A stretch of DNA of 6,453 bases from Deltaproteobacteria bacterium. Lineage in GTDB: Bacteria; Desulfobacterota; Desulfobacteria; Desulfobacterales; UBA11574. Both the position numbers and the translations under genes were made by a program. The number at the start of each line of letters is the position of its first letter. Position 1 is the first letter of the stretch. This document shows positions 1 through 6,453 of this stretch, one piece after another. The stretch covers positions 1-6,453 of the forward strand of contig JAFDCA010000641.1 of NCBI GenBank assembly GCA_019313025.1. Reading direction: 5' to 3'. The notes beneath the pieces are model-generated. The model saw only the letters and a program-made list of their open reading frames with translations, was not told where the DNA came from and made no database searches.

Positions 1-2
1 AA

Positions 3-722
3 AACTATGACGTATCCCTTTCTGAGCTTCCAAATGAGATGGACAATACAGTGATCATTGCTATATCTGATCTGCATCTGGGCTCCATGCTATGTTTCCG
101 ATGGCTTCAAGCACGCATCGCTCAGATTACAAAACAGAATCCTGACCTAGTCGTTTTGCTGGGTGATATTTTTGAGGGACACGGCGAGGGCGGGGATGAA
201 CTTATTACCGTCATGAACAGTCTTTCTGCTCCACTTGGAGTCTGGGCTGTTTATGGTAATCATGAACTCCACCGTCGTGACAACCAAAGTGCGGCACTAA
301 TCAATAAGGCTAAATTTAAGGTATTACGCAATAGTTGGGCTGAACTCAGACCAGGTCTTATCCTGGCGGGTGTGGATGATTTAACAACCATCCAACGCCG
401 CACGGGTCAGATCAGCCATTACATCTCAAAAACACTTGCTGGGAGGCCTTCCGGTGCAACGATCCTCCTTTCCCATACGCCGTGGGAAACTGAAAAAGCA
501 GCGAAAGCAGGGATCGGACTTATGCTCTGTGGCCACACCCACGGGGGACAAATTTGGCCTTTTGATTATTTAGTAAAACGTAGATACCCTCTTCTTGAAG
601 GAAGGTATGAGGTGAATGGTATGTCAGTGATCGTCTCCCGTGGTACAGGTACTTGGGGGCCACGCATGCGACTATGGAGTCCGGGTGAGATTCTCCGAGT
701 AACATTGCATATTAAAGAATAA
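3..722 (+). CDS. Calcineurin-like metallophosphoesterase (YkuE/YaeI-like), 5'-partial at window edge
   Basis: This is a metal-dependent phosphoesterase of the calcineurin-like fold. Numbering from the Met at 39 (227 residues to the TAA at 720-722), the metal-site motifs appear in order: SDLHLG (D11, H13), LLGD (G42, D43), GNHE (73-76), GVDD (112-114), SHTP (H146) and CGHTHGGQ (H166, H168). The C-terminal GTGTWGPRMR stretch is typical of the YkuE-like subgroup. The Met at 39 is probably not the true start. The frame stays open to the left edge, and the upstream codons read NYDVSLSELPNE. In family members that segment joins an N-terminal membrane part to the catalytic domain, so the real protein is probably longer and membrane-anchored (inference). 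Relatives cleave pyrophosphate or phosphodiester bonds, including lipid-linked ones; the substrate here cannot be read from sequence. It converges with ftsY and looks functionally unrelated to it. All catalytic motifs are intact. The family call is firm; the exact activity is unknown. Confidence 0.93.
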   Translation, partial: NYDVSLSELPNEMDNTVIIAISDLHLGSMLCFRWLQARIAQITKQNPDLVVLLGDIFEGHGEGGDELITVMNSLSAPLGVWAVYGNHELHRRDNQSAALINKAKFKVLRNSWAELRPGLILAGVDDLTTIQRRTGQISHYISKTLAGRPSGATILLSHTPWETEKAAKAGIGLMLCGHTHGGQIWPFDYLVKRRYPLLEGRYEVNGMSVIVSRGTGTWGPRMRLWSPGEILRVTLHIKE

Positions 723-1141
723 TAGGCAGATGTTTATGGAGACATTGTGAAAAATCTAACGTGTATGGAAATATGAGGTTTACTTTGCTGCTGTAGCTGG
801 ATTGCGAAAAGAAAGATTAAAATAATTTGATCAATTTATAGCCTTAATTCAACCTGTAATACCGTCCATTCAGGGTAAGATATCATCAGTTTAAAAAACC
901 TTGGATAAGTCTGACAGATTTGTGCTTAGCTCTGATTCATACATCTGCTATGTCTGCGGATCTGTATCATTTAAAAATTCTTTTTTTGTATGACGATATC
1001 TAAAAGAGGAACAAGATGCAGATTAGTATTGGAAATTTTTATCCAGTATTATGTAAACTTATTTCGATAATTGTAAGATCAAATTTTAGCAACTGCAATC
1101 TGCTATAGTACTAAAAATCGTTACAGGATTTGATGTTGAGG
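723..1141. other. A+T-rich spacer between convergent genes
   Basis: This 419-bp stretch separates the 3' ends of the metallophosphoesterase and ftsY. Stops are frequent in all frames, and no ORF of useful length or recognisable protein fragment is visible. It contains an imperfect hairpin followed by a T run (939-987), the 8-bp palindrome TTGATCAA at 827-834, and a 30-codon ORF (1016-1108) behind a Shine-Dalgarno-like AGAGGA. No canonical G+C-rich terminator is visible for ftsY on the - strand. The spacer is unusually long for a convergent pair and could hold decayed sequence or an unrecognised small RNA, but nothing visible proves either. Confidence 0.7.
939..987 (+). terminator. Candidate imperfect terminator downstream of the metallophosphoesterase
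   Basis: Bases 939-948 (ATACATCTGC) can pair with 956-960 (GCGGA) plus 963-967 (TGTAT). This gives ten base pairs including one U-G wobble, with a 2-nt bulge (961-962) and a 7-nt loop. A run of seven T lies at 981-987. The 13-nt gap between stem and T run, the bulge, and the distance of about 217 nt from the metallophosphoesterase stop all make it a weak candidate for an intrinsic terminator. The orientation is + because the T run follows the stem only on that strand. Confidence 0.25.
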
Positions 1142-2260
1142 TTAAAAAAGAGCGTTCACAAATTCAGTGGGATCGAATTCCTGGAGGTCGTCTATTTTTT
1201 CGCCAACCCCGATATAATTTAAAGGAATTTCAAGAGCATTACAGATGCTGACAACAATCCCGCCTTTGGCGGTTCCGTCAAGTTTGGTAAGGGCGATTCC
1301 CGTAACACCGAGGGCATTATTGAACAATTCGGCTTGGGACAAAGCGTTTTGACCGGTTGTTGCATCGAGAATCAGAAGTATTTCGTGGGGTGCACCGGGA
1401 AGCTTCTTTGAAAGGGTGCGTTTTATTTTTTTAAGTTCTTCCATTAGGTTTTTTCGGGTATGAAGCCTTCCTGCGGTATCCACAAGAACAATATCCGCGT
1501 CTCTGGCAACAGCAGCCTGAATGCCGTCATAGGCAACCGCCGCAGGATCTGACATTTCCTTGTGCTTTATAATGTCTACACCGGCTCTGTCTGCCCATAT
1601 CGTCAGTTGTTCTATTGCTGCGGCCCTGAATGTGTCGGCGGCAGCGATAATCACTTTCTTTCCCGAAGAAGAGAATCTCGAGGCCAATTTTCCGATGGTG
1701 GTTGTCTTGCCCACACCGTTGACACCGATAACCATGATGACGTGGGGTTTTTCCACAATTTCTTGAGACGGCTTCATGGTTGCCTTCAGCAATTCCAGAA
1801 TTTTTTCTCGAAGTATACTTTTAAGTTGGTCGGGCCCGGTTATTTCTGAAGATTTTATGGAGATGCTCTGAATAAGGTTCATAGTGGTCTGAACCCCAAT
1901 GTCAGACGTGATTAAAAGTTCTTCAAGTTCCTCCAGCAATTCATCATCAATTTTTCTTTTGCCAGCAAAAAGCTCATTGATGTCGGTTGTAAGGATTTTT
2001 CGGGTTTTGGAAAGACCGGTTTTTAATCGTTTAAAAAATCCGGGTGGTTTTTTCGAAGCAGCCTGATCGGTCTTTGGGCCATTGGCGTGAGGAGGACGGG
2101 GTATTTCGTTTTCTATCTTTTGGTGTTCATTGTTTTCGGAAGCACGGGTATCAGTAATATCTTCAGTTTCAGGTGTTTTCGAAGTGTCATCGATTTTCTG
2201 ATCAGAAGGTGTTTTTTCTTCCTGCTTGTGTTTCTTTTTTTTGAACCAGTTGAGTGCCAT
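1142..2260 (-). CDS. ftsY: Signal recognition particle receptor FtsY (SRP GTPase)
   Basis: FtsY is the membrane-associated SRP receptor. Its GTPase pairs with that of Ffh to deliver ribosomes making inner-membrane proteins to the SecYEG/YidC machinery. The 372-residue protein has a short basic start (FKKKKHK, 6-12), then a low-complexity, highly charged A region to about residue 70. A basic-amphipathic segment at 74-87 (GFFKRLKTGLSKTR) fits the membrane-targeting helix before the N domain (about 85-165). The G domain follows with all SRP-GTPase motifs: GVNGVGKTT (179-187), DTFRAAA (209-215), DTAGR (261-265), TKLDG (325-329) and GVGEKIDDL (351-359). The length is ordinary for a Gram-negative FtsY with an A region, and nothing is missing. 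The ATG at 2260 lies 2 nt after the smc stop with no strong Shine-Dalgarno in front of it, so coupled translation is likely. The next possible Met is deep in the N domain, so this start is well supported. Confidence 0.98.
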   Translation of the reverse strand: MALNWFKKKKHKQEEKTPSDQKIDDTSKTPETEDITDTRASENNEHQKIENEIPRPPHANGPKTDQAASKKPPGFFKRLKTGLSKTRKILTTDINELFAGKRKIDDELLEELEELLITSDIGVQTTMNLIQSISIKSSEITGPDQLKSILREKILELLKATMKPSQEIVEKPHVIMVIGVNGVGKTTTIGKLASRFSSSGKKVIIAAADTFRAAAIEQLTIWADRAGVDIIKHKEMSDPAAVAYDGIQAAVARDADIVLVDTAGRLHTRKNLMEELKKIKRTLSKKLPGAPHEILLILDATTGQNALSQAELFNNALGVTGIALTKLDGTAKGGIVVSICNALEIPLNYIGVGEKIDDLQEFDPTEFVNALF

Positions 2261-2262
2261 GA

Positions 2263-5200
2263 TTATTCATAAGATGTCATGAGGTCTGGCATGTTTTCCT
2301 CATTTCCCGATATCTCATCATCTTCTTTGGGGTTTAAGTTTACCGAGACGATTTTGGAAATTCCCTTTTTTTCCATGGTGATCCCGAAAAGGGTGTCTGC
2401 AAATTCCATTGATTTTTTATTGTGTGTGATCATGATGATCTGAGATTTTTCTCCTATAATTTGCAATAAATCATTAAAGCGAAAGACATTGGACTCATCG
2501 AGGGAGGCATCAATTTCATCCATGAGACAAAAAGCTGTTGGTTTAATTAAAAAAATCGAAAAGATCAAAGCGATGGCGGAAAGTGCTTTTTCTCCACCGG
2601 AAAGAAGGCTCATTCTAGTGAGCTTTTTTCCGGGCGGATGTATCATAAACTCAATACCGGTTTCAAGGGGGTTGTCAGGTTCTGTGAGGACAAGTTTGGC
2701 AGAACCGCCTTCGAAAAGACGGGGAAATACTTCTTTCAATTTATCGTTGACCTCGTCGAAAGTCTTTAAAAATCGCTCCTGACTGATTCTATTTATCTTT
2801 TTAATCACTTTTTGAAGATCACCAAGTGCTTTGACAAGATCCTCTCTCTGTTCAGTGAGAAAATCAAACCGCTCTTTGAGCTGCTCATATTCCTTTATGG
2901 CACCCAAATTAACATCGTCAAATCGTGCTATTTTATTTTTGGTTCTTGTGAGTTCCTCTTCTATTTTATCTACATGTAACTCATTGCTGATTTCAATGTC
3001 TTCAAATTCTGATCTGAGAACCGGAATCGTTTGATGATAGCTTTCTTTCAGTCGGTTTGTAATATTTTCACGTTTAATCAACTGTTGCGACTGTTCAAGC
3101 TCGACCATTCGTATTTTTTGAAGGATTTTATCTCGCTCATTTTGGATCTCTGATAATGTGATGTCGCTCTCTTTCAGCTTTTCTTCAATTGCATGGTAAT
3201 CCGCTTCGTTATTTTCAAGTGCTTTCTCAAGAAGCTTCATGTCCTCATACACGCCTGAAAGCGTCTGTTCATATTCTTGTATTTTTTCTTCTAAATGGCG
3301 CTTTTTTTGTTTTTTTTGAATAAGCTCTTTTGAAATTTGCTCAATCCTTTGAATCCCATCGTTTTGGAATTCTTTCAGACGCATTAACGTGTTGTGGTTG
3401 TTTTCCAGTTTGGCATTTAAGGCGGTGAGTTCAAGCCTGAGATCGATGATTTTCTGATTGAATACTTCCACTTCAGACGAGACAATGCTGATTTGTTCCA
3501 GCTTTTCGGAAACGAGGTTCTGTGCCTTTTTGACCTGATTTTCAATGTCAGAGACAGCTTTGTTGTATTTAGTGACTTCTTTGTCAACATCAGATTCTTC
3601 CCCCAAAAGTTGCTCCTGTTCCAGTCGAACAATTTCAAGATGCCGAAGAGCGTTTTTAAGATCTTCGGATGCTTTATAAAGTGCCTTTTCAGCCTCGACC
3701 TCGTTCTGTTTGGCCTTGTTTTCCGATTCCCGGAGCTTTTGCAGGCTGCTTTCGATATTTATGGCTTCGGATTCCAATTCTTTTTGATGATCTCTGGCCG
3801 AATCAATTTTTTGATCGAGTATAATGATTTTACTCTCAATATCTTTGATTTCCTGTTTTTTTGCTAGGATGCCCGATAAATTGTCTTTACTGCCGCCCAC
3901 CATAAGACCTTGATGAGAAATCAAATCACCGTTTTGAGAAACTACGGTTTGTAATTTGCCGTTTTGGTTGAAAACGTCTATGGCTTCTCTAATATCGGTT
4001 GTAACGACAATATGACCTAAAAGCGATTCTGCGATTTGTTCAAACCCTGGTTTTATGGCAACATGGTTTAGAAGATATTTTGGATGATCCGGTGGATGAT
4101 CTGGGCTTAATTTCATATTTTTGACAGATGTAACCGGAATAAAACCGCTGCGTCCCGCCCCGGTTTTCTGAAGATAATCCATGGCGCCCACGGCAGTATC
4201 TTGATTTTCAACAAGAATGTATTGCAAAGATTCCCCAAGGACGGCTTCCACCGCAGTCCCATAGGCTGGATCCGGTTCCAGGATATCTGCCATAAGCCCC
4301 AAGATACCGTTACCAAACTCTTTTTGTGGGCTCCCGGATGACATGTCTTTTTTAAGCGCCTGGTTTTTTTTCATTAACGCCCGGACCCCATCTTTGTACC
4401 AATCGAAGTTGCCTTCCATTTTCTTTAGCGCGCTATAAGATGATCTGGCTTCGTTTCGCTCAAGTTCGAGGGTTTGTACCCGCTTGACCTGTTCCGCCAG
4501 GACGGTGTTTTTTTCGGCGAGTTGTTTTTGGACGATGTCGATACGATGTTTCAGGTTGTCAATTTCTGTTTTATATGAACTCAGATGTTCTTGGGCTTTG
4601 TTGTTTTTGGCCTTTAGTTCGGAAACCTTTTGGCGTGTTGTGAATTCTTCCTCATCGATCCTTTTGAGTCGTCTTTTCAGGCTTTCCTTGCTGTTTGTGG
4701 CATTTTGATAGATGTTTTTATACTGAGCTTCCCGGGTGACAAGGTCCATCAAATCTGCCTTGCAGGTTTCAAGCGACTGATTTAATAAAGAGAGTTCATC
4801 TTTAATCTTTTGGGAACCGGCTAGCTCTTTGTCGAGGATCGATCTTACGGAGGTTATCTCGGCTTGAATACTTAGGTTCTGGTTTTCACTCTCTTGAACC
4901 TCGGTCAATAAATCCCTGTTTTTTTCTTCAAGATTTTTACGGGCGGATTCGAGTTCAACAAATTCGTGGGTTAGCCTTTCAACATCTTTGAAAAGGTGGG
5001 CCTTGTCATTTTCCATCCGGTCTATATTGCGCTGTGTTTCAAAGATAGAAGCTTTCTGATCCGATATTTCTTGGTTTTTTGCTGTACGATCGAACTTGAT
5101 TTTTTCAAGTGCTGCATCCAGCCTTTTCAAGCGGGTTGAATGTTCAATGTCTGTATTGTTGAGATCTTTTAATAACGCATCGGCTTCATCTATTTGACGT

Positions 5201-5922
5201 GTGTATTCGTCGTAATGATGGAGTGCAAGACGTATGTCCAGTTTTCTGATGCGTTTTTGATATTTTTTATATCGTTCAGCCTTTCTTGCCTGACGTTTAA
5301 GCCCCGCCATCTGTCGATTGATTTCCGTGATAATGTCGCTAACACGCAAGATATTTTCATTCGTGGCTCTGACTTTGCTCAAGGCTTCTTTTTTACGTGA
5401 CTTATATCTTGTAACTCCGGCAGCATCCTCAATGAGAACCCTTCTTTCTTCCGGTCCGGCATCGGTAATCGTGCCGATGCTTCCCTGCTGAATAACGGCA
5501 TAGGATTTCGTACCCAGACCGCTACCCAGAAAAATATTATGAATATCCTTTAGACGACATGGCTGCTTGTTAATGAAATAACCGCTTTCTCCGGAACGGT
5601 AAAGTCGGCGGGTCAACATAATTTCGCTAAAGTCTCTCAGTTCTTCGGGCGCTGTGCCGTTGTCGTTGGCAAGGGTGAGTGAAACCTCGGCCATATTCAG
5701 TGCCGGTTTACCGTTTGAGCCCGAGAAGATCACGTCTTCCATTGATTTTCCGCGGAGCTGTTTGACACTTTGCTCCCCCATGACCCACTTTATTGCATCA
5801 ATAATATTGCTTTTGCCACAGCCGTTGGGACCCACAACCGCAGAAATACCTGGAGGAAATTGAATACTGGCTTTTTCAACAAAGGATTTAAATCCGTTTA
5901 TTTCCAGTTTTTTTAGTTTCAT
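2263..5922 (-). CDS. smc: Chromosome segregation ATPase SMC
   Basis: SMC is the core of bacterial condensin. It dimerises through its hinge, binds ScpA/ScpB, and uses ATP to load on and extrude DNA during chromosome organisation. The 1219-residue protein has the full architecture: N-terminal head with Walker A GPNGCGKS (31-38), the arginine-containing LRGKSMED segment (56-63) and Q-loop IQQG (144-147); a first coiled coil from about 175 to 520; a globular hinge about 538-680, including GNGILGLMADIL and the glycine-rich QGLMVGGS (671-678); a second coiled coil to about 1030, with the conserved VNLGAI at 1004-1009; and a C-terminal head with signature LLSGGE (1106-1111), Walker B CLMDE (D1135, E1136), D-loop (1139-1142) and H1167. 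About 20 acidic residues trail the head. The N-terminus (MKLKKLEINGFKSF) is the standard SMC start and is preceded by AGGAG. ScpA and ScpB are not in the window. No frameshift or missing catalytic residue is seen. Confidence 0.99.
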   Translation of the reverse strand: MKLKKLEINGFKSFVEKASIQFPPGISAVVGPNGCGKSNIIDAIKWVMGEQSVKQLRGKSMEDVIFSGSNGKPALNMAEVSLTLANDNGTAPEELRDFSEIMLTRRLYRSGESGYFINKQPCRLKDIHNIFLGSGLGTKSYAVIQQGSIGTITDAGPEERRVLIEDAAGVTRYKSRKKEALSKVRATNENILRVSDIITEINRQMAGLKRQARKAERYKKYQKRIRKLDIRLALHHYDEYTRQIDEADALLKDLNNTDIEHSTRLKRLDAALEKIKFDRTAKNQEISDQKASIFETQRNIDRMENDKAHLFKDVERLTHEFVELESARKNLEEKNRDLLTEVQESENQNLSIQAEITSVRSILDKELAGSQKIKDELSLLNQSLETCKADLMDLVTREAQYKNIYQNATNSKESLKRRLKRIDEEEFTTRQKVSELKAKNNKAQEHLSSYKTEIDNLKHRIDIVQKQLAEKNTVLAEQVKRVQTLELERNEARSSYSALKKMEGNFDWYKDGVRALMKKNQALKKDMSSGSPQKEFGNGILGLMADILEPDPAYGTAVEAVLGESLQYILVENQDTAVGAMDYLQKTGAGRSGFIPVTSVKNMKLSPDHPPDHPKYLLNHVAIKPGFEQIAESLLGHIVVTTDIREAIDVFNQNGKLQTVVSQNGDLISHQGLMVGGSKDNLSGILAKKQEIKDIESKIIILDQKIDSARDHQKELESEAINIESSLQKLRESENKAKQNEVEAEKALYKASEDLKNALRHLEIVRLEQEQLLGEESDVDKEVTKYNKAVSDIENQVKKAQNLVSEKLEQISIVSSEVEVFNQKIIDLRLELTALNAKLENNHNTLMRLKEFQNDGIQRIEQISKELIQKKQKKRHLEEKIQEYEQTLSGVYEDMKLLEKALENNEADYHAIEEKLKESDITLSEIQNERDKILQKIRMVELEQSQQLIKRENITNRLKESYHQTIPVLRSEFEDIEISNELHVDKIEEELTRTKNKIARFDDVNLGAIKEYEQLKERFDFLTEQREDLVKALGDLQKVIKKINRISQERFLKTFDEVNDKLKEVFPRLFEGGSAKLVLTEPDNPLETGIEFMIHPPGKKLTRMSLLSGGEKALSAIALIFSIFLIKPTAFCLMDEIDASLDESNVFRFNDLLQIIGEKSQIIMITHNKKSMEFADTLFGITMEKKGISKIVSVNLNPKEDDEISGNEENMPDLMTSYE

Positions 5923-5932
5923 GCAATTAAAT

Positions 5933-5937
5933 CTCCT
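5933..5937 (-). promoter_or_regulatory. Ribosome binding site of smc
   Basis: On the - strand the sequence reads AGGAG at 5937-5933, then a 10-nt A+T-rich spacer and the ATG at 5922-5920. The match to the anti-Shine-Dalgarno sequence is strong and the spacing is a little long. It supports the chosen smc start and contrasts with ftsY, which has no such site. Confidence 0.75.
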
Positions 5938-5967
5938 GTTACTTCTTTCTGCTTATCCCCTAAATAT

Positions 5968-5996
5968 ATTATACATAATCTTGAAACAGATATCAG
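5968..5996 (-). promoter_or_regulatory. Predicted sigma-70-type promoter for smc-ftsY
   Basis: On the - strand there is a perfect -10 box TATAAT (5973-5968). It is preceded at exactly 17 bp by CTGATA (5996-5991), a 4-of-6 match to the -35 consensus TTGACA. Transcription would begin near 5960, leaving a 5' leader of about 38 nt that includes the ribosome binding site. No second promoter is apparent between smc and ftsY, so this one probably serves both genes. The region is A+T-rich, so chance matches are possible. Confidence 0.5.
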
Positions 5997-6453
5997 GGAT
6001 CCTTTTGTTTGTAAAGGGAAAAACACAATGGAGGGTATAATTTTAATTATCTGGATACAATATGTGGTGGAATTGAAGCGTCTCTATGTTTTTCTTTGAA
6101 TTGCAAGTTCTTTTTATTTCGATAAATGTTTTCCCAAATGAGCATAAAAAAATATAAATGCCCATAACAATCTGATTTTATTAGTAAATAGTTGTTTTAA
6201 CAAAAACTTGCTTAGGTTAAGTTTTGAAAAAAACATTATTTATGAAACAGCTAAACAAAAATAATTTTCCGATTCCTGATGGAATTAATAGGCTCAAACT
6301 GTTATGTTTGCAAGTAAAATTTATATTTGCTCCATAAAAACTGAATTGGAATCTAAAATCCAAGATAGTTCGCTTTGCTCACAATTGGAATAATAGGTTT
6401 AGCGGAAGTTGACACCATAAAAAGCACACTTTTTCATTTATCCTTTCAAATGA
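5997..6453. other. A+T-rich non-coding region upstream of smc
   Basis: About 450 bp with no recognisable gene. All six frames are broken by frequent stops. Weak structures visible are a 7-bp inverted repeat AAAACTT/AAGTTTT (6203-6209 and 6219-6225), a small hairpin CAAAC/GTTTG (6295-6299 and 6306-6310), a 9-bp direct repeat AATTGGAAT (6344-6352 and 6383-6391), and a 23-codon hydrophobic ORF at 6028-6099 (+). None is strong enough to call a terminator, mobile-element end or gene. The next gene on the right lies outside the window. Confidence 0.6.

Noticed and set aside
520..705. 61-residue - strand ORF inside the metallophosphoesterase
   Set aside because: It is antisense to the region encoding the conserved GHTHGG motif, has no recognisable domain, and is best explained as a shadow of the real gene.
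1079..1135. ATCAAAT/ATTTGAT inverted repeat just beyond the ftsY stop as a terminator
   Set aside because: The arms are only 7 A+T-rich bases and 43 bp apart, with no T run placed after the stem.
1560..1849. Overlapping + strand ORFs of 68 and 95 residues within ftsY
   Set aside because: They lie antisense to the conserved GTPase region and show no independent motif or ribosome site; the ftsY frame explains the sequence.
3493..3867. 124-residue + strand ORF, Phe- and Leu-rich, inside smc
   Set aside because: It is antisense to coiled-coil codons (Lys/Glu-rich on the - strand become Phe/Leu-rich on the +), a common artefact. It has no domain.
6203..6225. AAAACTT/AAGTTTT inverted repeat as an intrinsic terminator
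   Set aside because: The stem is almost entirely A-T with a 9-nt centre, so it would be too weak; the T-rich tail on the - strand is short and interrupted.
6399..6418. Possible transposon end (GCGGAAGTTGACACC) near the right edge
   Set aside because: No matching inverted copy, target-site duplication or transposase sequence is visible in the window.
6409..6437. Perfect TTGACA (6409-6414) as the -35 box of a + strand promoter reading out of the window
   Set aside because: At 17 bp the -10 position reads TTTCAT, which lacks the key second-position A, and no better box occurs at 16-19 bp. No downstream gene is visible to judge by.
6399..6437. 12-codon - strand ORF (MKKCAFYGVNFR) behind AAAGGA near the right edge
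   Set aside because: It is too short to distinguish from chance, has no attenuator structure or repeated regulatory codon, and is nearly 500 bp from smc.

Overview
This is a chromosomal housekeeping segment, not an accessory island. It holds three recognisable protein genes. At the left edge, on the + strand, is a 5'-truncated calcineurin-like metallophosphoesterase of the YkuE/YaeI-like group. On the - strand is a two-gene block, smc followed by ftsY, separated by only 2 nt. The block encodes the SMC chromosome-segregation ATPase and the signal recognition particle receptor.

Layout: 3-722 (+) metallophosphoesterase, running in from beyond the window; 723-1141 A+T-rich spacer between the convergent ends of that gene and ftsY, with one imperfect terminator-like hairpin; 2260-1142 (-) ftsY; 5922-2263 (-) smc; 5923-6453 non-coding A+T-rich region upstream of smc, with a ribosome binding site and a good sigma-70-type promoter close to the smc start. 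The promoter at about 5968-5996 probably drives both smc and ftsY, and ftsY is probably translated by coupling to the end of smc.

Organism: a bacterium of moderate to low G+C. The coding genes are visibly richer in G+C than the spacers. FtsY has a long charged N-terminal A region, and SMC is of standard bacterial length. An smc-ftsY pair in this order, with these protein styles, suggests to me a Gram-negative bacterium of the Desulfobacterota (Desulfobacterales-like). That is an inference from memory of gene order and was not tested by any search.

Function: SMC forms the condensin-like ring with ScpA and ScpB (neither is in the window) and compacts and segregates the chromosome. FtsY docks ribosome-SRP complexes at the inner membrane. 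They share no pathway, so their joint transcription is probably an expression arrangement for two core genes. I found no tRNA, rRNA, CRISPR array, insertion sequence, prophage or defence gene, and no previously undescribed system. The findings below are small-scale observations and most score low.
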